A stretch of DNA of 64,000 nt, from positions 155,337 to 219,336 of the forward strand of contig CAYXZW010000001.1 in assembly GCA_964469905.1 (NCBI GenBank), written 5' to 3'. Below the pieces are notes generated by a model that worked only from the letters and a program-made list of their open reading frames with translations, made no database searches and was not told where the DNA came from. The stretch's first letter is position 1. Every line of letters begins with the position of its first letter. Origin of the DNA: MVRV01 sp964469905 (GTDB lineage: Bacteria; Desulfobacterota; Syntrophia; Syntrophales; Smithellaceae). The translations under genes were made by a program, and so were the position numbers. This document shows positions 18,031 to 32,518 of this stretch, in pieces.

Positions 18031-18414
18031 TTATTTGTTATTTTCCAGTAAAACAACAGCAGAGGCATATCTGCGAGTATGAGTTAAACTCAAATGCACT
18101 TTCACAATATTTCTTTTTTCAATCTGAGCTTTGGCTTCACCGCACAAAATCAGATCAGGCTTGCCGTATTTATCATTCACAACTTCAATTTCCTTTAACT
18201 TTACACCCATTCCCAGGCCGATACCCAATGCTTTAACGAAAGACTCTTTTGCAGCAAATCGCGCTCCATAATTTACCGATGCCAGTGCGTGCTTCTCGCA
18301 GTAATTTATTTCGCTATCGGAGAACACTCTTTGAAGAAATTTCTGGCCCCATTTGGCAATAATTCTGTCCAAACGATCATTCTCCACCAAATCTATACCA
18401 ATCCCACAGATCAT
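18031..18414 (-). CDS. acpS: Holo-[acyl-carrier-protein] synthase
   Basis: Transfers 4'-phosphopantetheine from CoA to the serine of ACP. The 127 residues begin MICGIGIDLVENDRL, carrying the Mg-binding Asp of GIDLVE, followed by FAAKESFVKALGIGLG (about 51-66) with the second metal ligand and the CoA-binding lysine. SLTHTRRYASAVVL lies at the end. I chose the ATG at 18414 because AAGGA lies about 7 bases upstream and homologues start here. A longer in-frame start at 18459 would run into folP. It begins 10 bp after the folP stop. Confidence 0.94.
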   Translation of the reverse strand: MICGIGIDLVENDRLDRIIAKWGQKFLQRVFSDSEINYCEKHALASVNYGARFAAKESFVKALGIGLGMGVKLKEIEVVNDKYGKPDLILCGEAKAQIEKRNIVKVHLSLTHTRRYASAVVLLENNK

Positions 18415-18424
18415 TTTTTCCTTC

Positions 18425-19618
18425 TTATGTATGGAAAATTGCATCAGTGACAGCCGCAATTTTTTTCATTTCGACGACATCATGGACTCGAACAATATGA
18501 CAGCCATTCATTATTGATGCAACAACTGTAGCCGCCGTACCTTCTATCCTCTGTTTAGGTTCTTCGCCTGTAATTTTACCAATAAACGCTTTACGGGATG
18601 TTCCGATCATTATCGGCAAACCCAGTGTTTTCAATTCACCAAGGTTGTTGATGATCCTGTAATTATCTTCCAAAATTTTTCCGAAGCCGATGCCCGGATC
18701 GAGAACTAAAGATTGTTTTTCAATCCCTGCAATCATAGCTTTTTCGATACTTTTTCTCAGATAATCTATTATTTCCCCCATCAAATTGCTGTATTTTAAA
18801 TCTCCCTTTTGCATGGTTTGCGGCTTACCGCGCATATGCATAAGAATCATCGCAGCCCGGCCTTCGCTGACAGCAGGCATCATCTTCTTATCTTTATGGC
18901 CGGCGCTTATATCATTCACTATTTCCGCGCCCGCGGCAATTGCTTCTCTGGCAACGGCAGCTTTGGTAGTGTCAATAGAAATTGGTGTCTTGGACTGTCG
19001 GGAAATCTCTTTGATTACAGTGATGACTCTTTTTAATTCTTCCTTTACAGAAACTGGTGCGGCACCAGGCCGAGATGATTCTCCGCCGATATCGATGATA
19101 TCTGCTCCCTGGGCGATCATCTGCAATCCATGATCTACTGCTTTATGCTGATTATAATAAAGGTCGCCATCAGAAAAAGAATCAGGAGTCACATTCAGGA
19201 TACCCATTATCTGTGTTTTGTGCCCTAATGGAATTTCCCGGTGTGATGTCTTTAAAATAAATTTTGTTTGCTGCGCATTCATCAGGACTTCCAGGAGCTC
19301 CTGCGAAATCTGATTTAGCCCAAAAGGTTGTCTGGCGAGTTTTCCGGCCAGCGCCATAATCTGCTTAATCGTCCCCATAATTAAAACATCGGTCGAAGCA
19401 ACACTGTTTCCGACACTTCCCCGCGCTACAGCTGCATCTCCACCAACTGATAACATTTCCTGCTTGATGATATTTCCTATCCTGCATGATTTGTTTTCCA
19501 GTAAGATATTGATATGAATAGTTTTTGGCAGCATAGCGTCAACACCATAGGGATCAACGCCGATTTTTTTCATAATCGCTGTTGCTTGAGCTGAATCTCT
19601 AATACTAATGATTTTCAC
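18425..19618 (-). CDS. folP: Dihydropteroate synthase with N-terminal extension
   Basis: Condenses 6-hydroxymethyl-dihydropterin diphosphate with p-aminobenzoate in folate synthesis. The protein is 397 residues, longer than the 280 of E. coli. The TIM-barrel core begins about residue 130 (KTQIMGILNVTPDSFSDGD) and includes DIGGESSRPGA, PISIDTTKAAVA, NDISAG, a DPGIGFGK pterin-binding segment and GTSRKAFIG. The ~125-residue N-terminal region lacks known catalytic motifs. Similar extended forms are common in deltaproteobacteria and clostridia (recollection). The start is GTG at 19618. The position directly behind ftsH is a widely conserved gene order. Confidence 0.94.
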   Translation of the reverse strand: MKIISIRDSAQATAIMKKIGVDPYGVDAMLPKTIHINILLENKSCRIGNIIKQEMLSVGGDAAVARGSVGNSVASTDVLIMGTIKQIMALAGKLARQPFGLNQISQELLEVLMNAQQTKFILKTSHREIPLGHKTQIMGILNVTPDSFSDGDLYYNQHKAVDHGLQMIAQGADIIDIGGESSRPGAAPVSVKEELKRVITVIKEISRQSKTPISIDTTKAAVAREAIAAGAEIVNDISAGHKDKKMMPAVSEGRAAMILMHMRGKPQTMQKGDLKYSNLMGEIIDYLRKSIEKAMIAGIEKQSLVLDPGIGFGKILEDNYRIINNLGELKTLGLPIMIGTSRKAFIGKITGEEPKQRIEGTAATVVASIMNGCHIVRVHDVVEMKKIAAVTDAIFHT

Positions 19619-19673
19619 ACGGATATCTCAAATTTAATTTATTCAGAGATAAATCTGCCACAGAATTAAATTA

Positions 19674-21503
19674 CTATGAAACGCTTTTGAAATCCTCTAC
19701 TGGCGGCTGTTTGGGTAAAGCATCACCGATCAGGGCATCGATTTCCGCCCCGTTTAACACTTCCTTCTCCAGAAGTTCATTAGCTATTTTGTGCAGTATA
19801 TCAATATTTCCATTTAATAGTTCTTTTGCTTTCTCATAATTACCCATTACTAAGGTCTGAACTTCGATGTCGATAGTTCTTGCAGTTTCTTCGCTGTAAT
19901 CCTTATGGGTTGCAAATTCCCTACCCAGGAATATTTGTTCTTCTTTTTTTCCATAGCTTAAAGGCCCCAACTTCTTGCTCATTCCCCATTCACAAACCAT
20001 TTTTCGGGCAAGATTGGTCGCCCGCTCTATATCATTGCCCGCACCTGTTGTGAAATCATGCAGGACTATTTCTTCCGCAGCCCGCCCGCCTAAAAGGATT
20101 GTGATGTTATTGTCTAAATATTGTCGGGGATAAGTATGCTTTTCGTCTATAGGCAATTGCTGGGTTAAGCCCAAAGCTCTTCCTCTTGGTATAATCGTCA
20201 CTTTATGAATAGGATCGGTGCCCAGCATCAAACGGGCAACCAGAGCGTGTCCAGTTTCATGGTAAGCCGTATTGCGCTTTTCCAGATCACTTATGACCAT
20301 AGTCCTTCTTTCGGTACCCATTAATATTTTATCTTTAGCAAATTCAAAATCGCTCATATTGACTTTGTCTTTATTTACACGGGCAGCACAAAGAACAGCT
20401 TCATTAACCAGATTTTCAATATCTGCTCCTGATGTTCCGGGTGTTCCTCTGGCCAGCACGGCAAAATCAACATCCTCGGCAATGGGAGCTTTACGCGAAT
20501 GCACCTCAAAAATCATTTCCCGCCCTTTAACATCCGGCAGAGGTACAATGACCTGGCGATCAAACCTTCCGGGGCGCAAAAGCGCAGGATCAAGAACATC
20601 GGGACGGTTTGTCGCCGAAATGAGGATCACTCCTTCATTGGATTCAAATCCATCCATTTCCACCAGTAATTGATTGAGTGTTTGTTCTCTTTCATCATGG
20701 CCGCCGCCTAAGCCCGCTCCGCGATGCCGGCCTACTGCATCTATTTCATCGATAAAAATAATGCAGGGCGCATTTTTTTTTGCCTGGCCAAATAAGTCGC
20801 GGACACGCGATGCTCCAACACCGACAAACATTTCCACAAAATCAGAACCGCTGATACTCAAAAAGGGGACATCAGCTTCGCCGGCAATTGCACGTGCCAG
20901 AAGAGTTTTACCGGTTCCTGGAGGACCGACCAGCAATAAACCTTTGGGAATTCTTCCACCGAGTTTAGTGTATTTTTTGGGATCTTTTAAAAAATCAATA
21001 ACTTCTTCCAATTCGGCCTTCGCTTCATCGATACCGGCAACATCGGCAAAAGTTACTTTTTTTGATTTATCAGTAATTAAACGTGCCCTGCTTTTTCCGA
21101 AAGCCATTGCTTTACCGCCACCGGACTGCATCTGACGCATAAAGAAAATCCAGACACCGATAAGTAAAAGCATCGGAAACCAGGAAACGAGAAGAGTCAT
21201 GTACCAGGGAGATTCTTCCGGCGGCCTGGCTGTAATTTTTACGCCTTTTTCCCGAAACTGGGTGACAACTTTATCATCTTTGGGTGCATATGTTTTAAAA
21301 ATGTTACCATTGGTCAATTTTCCGGTTATGTTTTCACCTTGTATTGTTACTTCGCTGATCTCATTTTTTTCCAGAGATAACAGCATTTCACTATAGATTA
21401 TATCCTTTTGCGAATTTTTAGGCTGATTAAAAAGCTGCCAGACCAGTAAAAATACCAGTAGGACAGTTAGTGCAAGAGCGATGTTTTTTTGAAGCTGGTT
21501 CAA
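19674..21503 (-). CDS. ftsH: ATP-dependent zinc metalloprotease FtsH
   Basis: Membrane-anchored AAA+ protease that degrades misfolded membrane proteins and short-lived regulators. The 609 residues have two N-terminal membrane helices (about 8-25 and 103-122) flanking a periplasmic domain. The AAA module has GPPGTGKT (Lys199), CIIFIDEID (Walker B) and the second region of homology with LLRPGRFDRQ. The zinc protease has HETGH (His415, Glu416, His419). The start is a TTG at 21503 supported by AAGGAG 8 bases upstream, with no nearby ATG. It lies between tilS and folP, the classical order. Confidence 0.97.
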   Translation of the reverse strand: MNQLQKNIALALTVLLVFLLVWQLFNQPKNSQKDIIYSEMLLSLEKNEISEVTIQGENITGKLTNGNIFKTYAPKDDKVVTQFREKGVKITARPPEESPWYMTLLVSWFPMLLLIGVWIFFMRQMQSGGGKAMAFGKSRARLITDKSKKVTFADVAGIDEAKAELEEVIDFLKDPKKYTKLGGRIPKGLLLVGPPGTGKTLLARAIAGEADVPFLSISGSDFVEMFVGVGASRVRDLFGQAKKNAPCIIFIDEIDAVGRHRGAGLGGGHDEREQTLNQLLVEMDGFESNEGVILISATNRPDVLDPALLRPGRFDRQVIVPLPDVKGREMIFEVHSRKAPIAEDVDFAVLARGTPGTSGADIENLVNEAVLCAARVNKDKVNMSDFEFAKDKILMGTERRTMVISDLEKRNTAYHETGHALVARLMLGTDPIHKVTIIPRGRALGLTQQLPIDEKHTYPRQYLDNNITILLGGRAAEEIVLHDFTTGAGNDIERATNLARKMVCEWGMSKKLGPLSYGKKEEQIFLGREFATHKDYSEETARTIDIEVQTLVMGNYEKAKELLNGNIDILHKIANELLEKEVLNGAEIDALIGDALPKQPPVEDFKSVS

Positions 21504-21561
21504 GATTATTCTCCTTAAAGTGATTACGTTAAAAAACCTTTATAATAATATCTAATTAATC

Positions 21562-22935
21562 TCAAATAATTTCTAGCTCCAGCACATTTTTTGTTTCCGG
21601 GGTAATTTTCACCTGTTCGTTCATATGCATATTTTCTATCCAGATTACCGCTTGCTGATCCACCACTAACATAATTTCACCCCGTTTTTGTTGAGTAATT
21701 TTATGATCAATAAAGAATGACTTAAGCTTTTTCCTTCCGGCCATACCCAGCGGCTGAAACCAGTCCCCTTCCCTGCGATTTCGCAAAACCAGGGGAAAAT
21801 GAATTTTATCCAGATCGAAATAATCTTTATTCTTCAAGGTGAAATCAATCTTATTTTTTTTCACTAACTGGAAACGGACGTTTAAATTTCTTTGTGCAAG
21901 ATATACCGTGCCCGGGATTTCAACCGGATATAGATATTCCATCTGTTTTTTGCCTTCTTTGGTTCTCTCCAGAATTATATTTTCATATTCGCGTCTTGCT
22001 TCAATTCCAAAAGGAAGACTCAGTTTTTTTCCTGATTCCAGTTTATGTAAAAGTTTGCTCAGAGAGTTGACATGTAAAAATGTGATTCCATTTTTCTGTG
22101 AACTGAAATTTTCCAGAAGCTCTTTTAGTAACCTGCGTTGAATAGCCAGCGGCAACATGCATATATACTCTATGTTTAATATAATTTTATTTTTCTGCTT
22201 TTTGATACAGGTTGTCTTTAATGCACTATTAACACTTTCCCTGATGAACTTATTCTCCTCACGCAGAATTTCAGCCATCTGTGCCAGGGCTTCATCAATT
22301 TTCGGATTATATTCATTTTTTAAATAGGGCAGAAGCTCCAGACGAATTTTATTACGCAGATGAATGTTACTTTCATTCGAGCTGTCCTGACGAAAAGCAA
22401 TGCCTGATTTATTAAGGAAATGAATTATCTCGTCGCGTGATACATCAATCAGTGGACGGATATATTTACCGTCACGCAGAGGCGTAATTCCTTTGAGTCC
22501 CTCTAAACCGCTGCCTCTCAACAGATGGAGTAATACGGTTTCCGCCTGATCCTGTAAATTATGTCCCAGGGCAATCTTGCAGGCATGATTACTTTTAGCC
22601 ACTTCGTCAAAAAACTGATATCTCTGACGGCGGTAAAAATCTTCCGGGGAAAGCCCCTGCGGCACTGCTGTGTTCTCCATTTTTCGGGAAACAAAAAGCA
22701 AGCCTAATTTTTTTGCCAACCTGCTGGCCGAACGTTCGTCTTCATTAGCTTCGCGGCCCCGCAATCCGTGATTAAAATGAGCAACTACAACTTTTAGACC
22801 CATTGATGGAGCTATTTGTGCAAGGGTTACGGTGAGCGCAACAGAATCAGGACCGCCGGAGAGTCCTATTACAACTCGCTCGTTTTGTTTTAATAAGTCG
22901 TGTTTGATTATAGTTTGTTTTACTTTTTCAATCAT
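21562..22935 (-). CDS. tilS: tRNA(Ile)-lysidine synthetase
   Basis: Converts C34 of tRNA-Ile(CAU) to lysidine so that it reads AUA. The 457 residues include the N-terminal PP-loop ATPase with IGLSGGPDSVALT (about 22-34) and HFNHGLRGREANEDER (about 53-68), and GHNLQDQAETVLLHLLRGSG, the typical tRNA-binding segment. The C-terminal TilS domain has FQPLGMAGRKKLKSFFIDHK (about 396-415). The ATG at 22935 is preferred, and a TTG two codons upstream (22941) overlaps the stop of the HAD gene. Neither has a clear ribosome binding site, so coupling to the upstream stop is likely. Confidence 0.95.
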   Translation of the reverse strand: MIEKVKQTIIKHDLLKQNERVVIGLSGGPDSVALTVTLAQIAPSMGLKVVVAHFNHGLRGREANEDERSASRLAKKLGLLFVSRKMENTAVPQGLSPEDFYRRQRYQFFDEVAKSNHACKIALGHNLQDQAETVLLHLLRGSGLEGLKGITPLRDGKYIRPLIDVSRDEIIHFLNKSGIAFRQDSSNESNIHLRNKIRLELLPYLKNEYNPKIDEALAQMAEILREENKFIRESVNSALKTTCIKKQKNKIILNIEYICMLPLAIQRRLLKELLENFSSQKNGITFLHVNSLSKLLHKLESGKKLSLPFGIEARREYENIILERTKEGKKQMEYLYPVEIPGTVYLAQRNLNVRFQLVKKNKIDFTLKNKDYFDLDKIHFPLVLRNRREGDWFQPLGMAGRKKLKSFFIDHKITQQKRGEIMLVVDQQAVIWIENMHMNEQVKITPETKNVLELEII

Positions 22936-22937
22936 AA

Positions 22938-23582
22938 TCAATAAAATATTGAACTAATCTCTGAAAGGTTTTCACAATAATAATCTGCAGACGCTGCCAA
23001 TAAAATTTCTCGCCTTGTCAGGCCATTTAAATACGCGCAACTCAATATTCCTGAGTATTTAGCCAACGTAATATCGTTTATGCCATCACCAACGATAACC
23101 GTTTTTCCTTTTTCCATGCCGTATTTCTCTAACAAATAATCCACTAAACGCTTATCGGGTTTCTTATAGGGTAGTGTACCATCTCCCACTATTTCCACAA
23201 AATACTTTTCTATGCCTAAACCCTTACTGATGGCCTGTGTGAAATCATACCTCTTATTGGTGAGAATGACCTTCTTTTTATTTTGAAAATATTGCAACAG
23301 ATCTTCTGCTCCTGGATGTAGCGTAGTATTATCAAGTAGATGTTCGCTATAGTAGCCGCTGAATATTTTAATCGCCTCCTGATAAAAATGAAGATGATCG
23401 GCCCCTAGTGCTCTTTCAATTAATTTTCTTACACCATCGCCGACAAAGGATATTATTTCTTCTTCCTTTTTGACCCTGAAACCAAACTGTTCCAATGTGT
23501 AATTAACTGCAGCGACCAGATCAGTGCCTGTAGAAACCAGTGTGCCATCGAAATCAAATATCACGAAATCAATTTCTTTCAT
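22938..23582 (-). CDS. HAD-superfamily phosphatase, phosphoglycolate phosphatase-like
   Basis: 214 residues with all HAD motifs: DFDGTLVSTG (nucleophile and acid Asp), VILTNKR (motif II Thr), a Lys-containing segment around YKKPDKRL, and IVGDGINDITLA (motif IV acids). The helical cap between motifs I and II is of the Gph/PpaX type, but substrate cannot be read from sequence. Pyrophosphatase and other sugar-phosphate roles are possible. The ATG at 23582 has GGGAG 7 bases upstream and is preferred over an ATG six codons earlier. It heads the minus-strand run ending at the ComEA-like gene. Confidence 0.88.
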   Translation of the reverse strand: MKEIDFVIFDFDGTLVSTGTDLVAAVNYTLEQFGFRVKKEEEIISFVGDGVRKLIERALGADHLHFYQEAIKIFSGYYSEHLLDNTTLHPGAEDLLQYFQNKKKVILTNKRYDFTQAISKGLGIEKYFVEIVGDGTLPYKKPDKRLVDYLLEKYGMEKGKTVIVGDGINDITLAKYSGILSCAYLNGLTRREILLAASADYYCENLSEISSIFY

Positions 23583-23642
23583 CACATCTCCCGTCTCCAT
23601 TATATCGCCAAGTAATTACTAAATACAAGGCCGTTTATTCTA

Positions 23643-23810
23643 ATGAAACATACGATTAGACTTTATGGAAATAAACCGTCTGAATATCCGGACAACGTCA
23701 AGCCTTTATGGAATAAACTTGTAAGTGATTGGAATATTATGGTAGAAGATCCTTACACCATAATTAGAATGCGGCTTCCAGATGTGCCGTTGACCGTGCC
23801 CCCAGCTTAA
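23643..23810 (+). CDS. Small open reading frame, unknown
   Basis: A 55-codon frame starts MKHTIRLYGNKPSEYPDN and ends in TVPPA before TAA. It lacks a good ribosome binding site, and I recognise no family. Its residue usage (Trp, Tyr, Pro, charged) looks protein-like rather than random, so it may be a small gene or the remnant of a larger one. It occupies most of the 260-bp divergent gap between the HAD gene and the hybrid kinase, which otherwise shows nothing. Confidence 0.3.
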   Translation: MKHTIRLYGNKPSEYPDNVKPLWNKLVSDWNIMVEDPYTIIRMRLPDVPLTVPPA

Positions 23811-23843
23811 AGCAATGATCTCTTAATAGAGGAATTATTCAAA

Positions 23844-25706
23844 ATGATTGCCCTACCCGGTTATCAAATCAATCAACTTCTTTATGAGGACAGTACAAGG
23901 TTAGTATATCGGGCAACGCGCACTCACGATGATGCGGGCGTCATCATCAAGACACTAAGCAAGGAATATCCTTCACCGGTAGATCTGGCAGAATGCAGAA
24001 AGGAATATGAAATAACTTCCTCTCTGCAAGGTGAAGGAATTATCCGGGCTTACGGTCTGGAAAAATTTGATAATCGTCAGGCTTTAATTCTGGAGGATAT
24101 TGGCGGGGAATCACTGGACAGGCTGCTTGCCGCGCGCCAACTTAATCTGCAGGAAGCACTGACACTGGCCATAAAAATTGCAGACATCATCGCGTTGATT
24201 CACGAACAGAGAGTAATTCATAGGGATATAAATCCATCAAATATTATTTATAATCCGGAGACCGGCCAGGTCCGTATATTTGATTTCAGTCTTTCCACTA
24301 AACTATCCAGGGAAAATGTAGAAATCAGCAATCCCGATATGCTGGAAGGCACATTAGCATATATTTCTCCCGAACAAACAGGACGGATGAACAGGGCCGT
24401 TGATTACCGCACTGACATTTATTCTTTCGGTGTGACTTTGTATATGATGCTGACAGGTTCTTTGCCTTTTACAGCGAATGATCCGATGGAGCTTATTCAT
24501 GCCCATATTGCCAGACAACCGCGAGTGCCTCAGGAAATAAATCCAATAATCCCGCCTGTTCTTACAAATGTTGTTTTAAAGCTGCTGTCCAAGATGGCCG
24601 AAGACCGTTACCAGAGCGCGTCCGGACTTAAATACGATCTGATGAATTGCCAGGAACAATTAAACACTGCGGGTACGATAGCGTCATTTGAATTAGGCAG
24701 ACATGATTTTTCCGACAGATTGCAGATATCCCAAAAACTTTATGGCCGACAAGCCCAGATAGAAATCTTACTTAAATCATTCGATTCTGTTTGTGACGGT
24801 AAGACAGAGTTGCTGCTTGTATCAGGTTATTCCGGTATCGGCAAGACGGCGCTCATCAATGAGATCCACAAAAGGATTTCCGGCAAACAGAGTTATTTTA
24901 TATCAGGCAAGTTCGATCAATATAAACGCGACCTGCCCTATTCCGCGCTCACTCAGGCGCTGGTTGATTTAATGAGACAGTTGCTGTCCGAGAAAGACGA
25001 AACCCTGGAGTTATGGCAGGCCGGTTTCCTGGGTGCATTAGGTACGAATGCCCGGCTGATGGTAGATATTGTGCCCAATCTGGAGCTGATTATTGGCCGG
25101 CAACCGGACGTTCCGGAACTTTCTGCTGAAGAAAGCAAAAATCGTTTTAATATTGTCTTTCATAATTTTATTAATGTTATTGCCACACGTGACCATCCCC
25201 TTGTTATATTTATTGATGACCTGCAATGGGCGGATTCCGCCACACTGAAACTTTTGGAAATGCTGCTCAGGAATCCGGCAGCGGGACATTTACTTTTTAT
25301 CGGCGCCTATCGGAATAACGAAGTCACAGACATTCACCCACTGATGCTGACGGTGGAAGAAATCAGACAATCCGGCGCTACGGTCAACCCGATAGTCCTG
25401 AACCCGCTCACCACGGAATATATAGAACAACTGATTGGAGAGACGCTGAACTGCGATCGGGAAAAGGCACAACCGCTTGCCCTGCTTATTTTCAAAAAAA
25501 CCGGTGGCAATCCATTCTTTATTAATGAATTCCTGAAGAAGCTTTACCGGGATGAAATGATTCTTTTTGATCAAAAACAAGAGGGCTGGATATGGGATGC
25601 AAATAGCATTCAACAGATCGATATAACTGATAATGTGGTTTCGTTAATAACTGAAAAGATAAATAAACTCCCTTCAAAAGTTCAAAGCACCCTCATGATC
25701 GCTTAG
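23844..25706 (+). CDS. Ser/Thr kinase-AAA ATPase, N-terminal part of an amber-interrupted hybrid sensor kinase
   Basis: 620 residues that are the front of a trifunctional Ser/Thr kinase/ATPase/histidine kinase. The eukaryotic-type kinase domain (about 10-265) has the catalytic loop HRDINPSN (His126, Asp128), DFS instead of DFG at 147-149, and an APE-like SPEQTGR activation segment. An AAA-type NTPase follows (about 300-600) with GYSGIGKT (Lys334) and IFIDDLQWADSATL as Walker B. Reading stops at TAG (25704-25706), but the same frame continues without another stop into the next entry and completes the ATPase (CFGNRFQL right after the TAG). This is best seen as a nonsense-mutated or read-through gene. 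Confidence 0.85.
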   Translation: MIALPGYQINQLLYEDSTRLVYRATRTHDDAGVIIKTLSKEYPSPVDLAECRKEYEITSSLQGEGIIRAYGLEKFDNRQALILEDIGGESLDRLLAARQLNLQEALTLAIKIADIIALIHEQRVIHRDINPSNIIYNPETGQVRIFDFSLSTKLSRENVEISNPDMLEGTLAYISPEQTGRMNRAVDYRTDIYSFGVTLYMMLTGSLPFTANDPMELIHAHIARQPRVPQEINPIIPPVLTNVVLKLLSKMAEDRYQSASGLKYDLMNCQEQLNTAGTIASFELGRHDFSDRLQISQKLYGRQAQIEILLKSFDSVCDGKTELLLVSGYSGIGKTALINEIHKRISGKQSYFISGKFDQYKRDLPYSALTQALVDLMRQLLSEKDETLELWQAGFLGALGTNARLMVDIVPNLELIIGRQPDVPELSAEESKNRFNIVFHNFINVIATRDHPLVIFIDDLQWADSATLKLLEMLLRNPAAGHLLFIGAYRNNEVTDIHPLMLTVEEIRQSGATVNPIVLNPLTTEYIEQLIGETLNCDREKAQPLALLIFKKTGGNPFFINEFLKKLYRDEMILFDQKQEGWIWDANSIQQIDITDNVVSLITEKINKLPSKVQSTLMIA

Positions 25707-25736
25707 TGTTTTGGCAACCGTTTTCAATTAAGCGAT

Positions 25737-31007
<5,271 letters not shown>

Positions 31008-31022
31008 AAGTGGGGGTGAAAA

Positions 31023-31676
31023 ATGCCGGAGCAGATTCAGAAACAGACAGTTCTTATTGTCGATGATGATATTGTTAATATTAAAATACTTGGTTCAGCA
31101 CTAATATCAGATTATGAAATCCTTTTTGCACTGAGTGCACAAGAAGGAATTAATAGTGCAATTTCCAATCAACCCGACATTATTCTACTTGACATTTTGA
31201 TGCCGTTTATGGATGGATATGAGGCCTGCCGAAAATTAAAAGATGATGAACGAACCAGGGACATCCCGGTAATCTTCATCACGGCAAAAGACTCTGAAGA
31301 AGATGAAGCGAAGGGATTTGATGCCGGCGCTGTTGATTATATTACTAAACCATTCAGTCTGATTGTTGCAAAGGCAAGGATAAGGACACATATCTCTCTT
31401 AATCTTACGAGTCAGGAGTTGGCAAGTAAGAATGTCATGCTTGCCGCCCGCTTAGAGGAACTGGAGAATGCCCGAAAAGAGATTAAGGACATTGAATCAA
31501 TTATTCCTATCTGCTCCTATTGCAAAAAGATCCGCGACGATAAAAATTACTGGGAACAACTGGAAAGCTATATGTATAAATATTCAGAAATGAAGTTCAG
31601 CCACAGCATCTGTCCGGATTGTTATGAAATGCACATCATACCTCAATTGTTGCCTGATCGTGTCAAAGGGAAATGA
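31023..31676 (+). CDS. Response regulator with C-terminal Cys-rich module (first of tandem pair)
   Basis: 217 residues. A receiver domain (about 9-125) has the acidic pair in VDDD, the phosphoacceptor Asp in ILLDILMPFMDGYE (about 58) and the KPF switch lysine (about 109). A predicted coiled-coil linker (about 135-160) leads to a C-terminal segment with CSYCKKIRDDKNYW and SICPDCYE, i.e. CXXC plus CXXC, which looks like a small metal-binding ribbon. No DNA-binding or enzymatic output domain is evident. It begins 15 bp after the hybrid kinase and is probably its partner. It is closely similar to the next gene. Confidence 0.92.
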   Translation: MPEQIQKQTVLIVDDDIVNIKILGSALISDYEILFALSAQEGINSAISNQPDIILLDILMPFMDGYEACRKLKDDERTRDIPVIFITAKDSEEDEAKGFDAGAVDYITKPFSLIVAKARIRTHISLNLTSQELASKNVMLAARLEELENARKEIKDIESIIPICSYCKKIRDDKNYWEQLESYMYKYSEMKFSHSICPDCYEMHIIPQLLPDRVKGK

Positions 31677-31738
31677 ATTAAAACATATGGAATGATTTTA
31701 ATAACATCGGCTCAAGAAGCAATAAGGAATGACAAACT

Positions 31739-32392
31739 ATGGTTGAGGATATCCCAACACAAGTGATTCTAATAATAGATGATGCCATTGCCGACATTAA
31801 GATTCTTGGATCCACATTACAGTCTAATTATAAAATACTATTTGCCCTCAATGCCCAGGAAGGAATTACCAGTGCAATTGCCAATCAACCCGATCTTATC
31901 CTTCTGGACATAATTATGCCGGGGATGGACGGATATGAGGCCTGCCGTCAATTACAAACCGATGAAAGAACCAGACACATCCCGATCATCTTTATTACCG
32001 CCAAAACCGCTGAGGAAGATGAGATAAAGGGCTTTGCCCTGGGAGCGTTGGACTATATAACCAAGCCTTTTAACCCCATTATTGTAAAAGCTCGAGTGCG
32101 TACTCATATATCGCTCAGACTTGCCACCCTTGATTTGGCAAGAAAGAATATCATGCTTGCCGCTCGTGTAGAAGAACTGGAGAAAGCCAGAAACGAGATC
32201 AAGGCCATTGAGTCAATTATTCCTATCTGTTCATATTGCAAAAAGATTCGTGACGATAAAAATTACTGGGATCAGTTGGAAAGCTATCTGCGCAGAAATA
32301 CGGAACTTAAGTTCAGTCATAGCGTTTGTCCGAGTTGTTACGAACAGCACGTCATACCTCAAATTTCACCTGTTGTTGGTAAAGAAAAGTAG
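31739..32392 (+). CDS. Response regulator with C-terminal Cys-rich module (second of tandem pair)
   Basis: 217 residues, collinear with the preceding gene and near-identical in long stretches (IESIIPICSYCKKIRDD, LAAR-EELE, YITKPF), so the pair arose by tandem duplication. The receiver has Asp about 58 in LLDIIMPGMDGYE. The linker is coiled-coil-like, and the C-terminal CXXC...CXXC ribbon is kept (CSYC, CPSC), while surface residues diverge. AAGGA lies about 10 bases before the ATG. The 62-bp gap between the two shows no promoter. Likely an output or modulator of the hybrid kinase relay, with function beyond phosphotransfer unknown. Confidence 0.92.
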   Translation: MVEDIPTQVILIIDDAIADIKILGSTLQSNYKILFALNAQEGITSAIANQPDLILLDIIMPGMDGYEACRQLQTDERTRHIPIIFITAKTAEEDEIKGFALGALDYITKPFNPIIVKARVRTHISLRLATLDLARKNIMLAARVEELEKARNEIKAIESIIPICSYCKKIRDDKNYWDQLESYLRRNTELKFSHSVCPSCYEQHVIPQISPVVGKEK

Positions 32393-32518
32393 CAGGTTCA
32401 ATAATCATGAGTATTGACGGAGACATCACCATTAAACACCTATCATATTCCCTTGACAAGGCCTGATTTACCTTCCTATACTCCAAAAGTACGAAATCGA
32501 TTGGAGAAGTTACGGCAA

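Noticed and set aside
25704..25706. Pyrrolysine or other programmed recoding at the in-frame TAG
   Set aside because: No pyl genes or recognisable downstream insertion element are visible, several other genes in the window end in TAG, and the site is not in a methylamine methyltransferase-like context. Mutation or sequence error is simpler. Kept only as a test in the finding.
32407..32466. 19-codon frame (MSIDGDITIKHL...) as a leader peptide before the methyltransferase gene
   Set aside because: No run of regulatory codons and no terminator/antiterminator follows it. More likely chance within the gap or the upstream part of the longer TTG-started frame.
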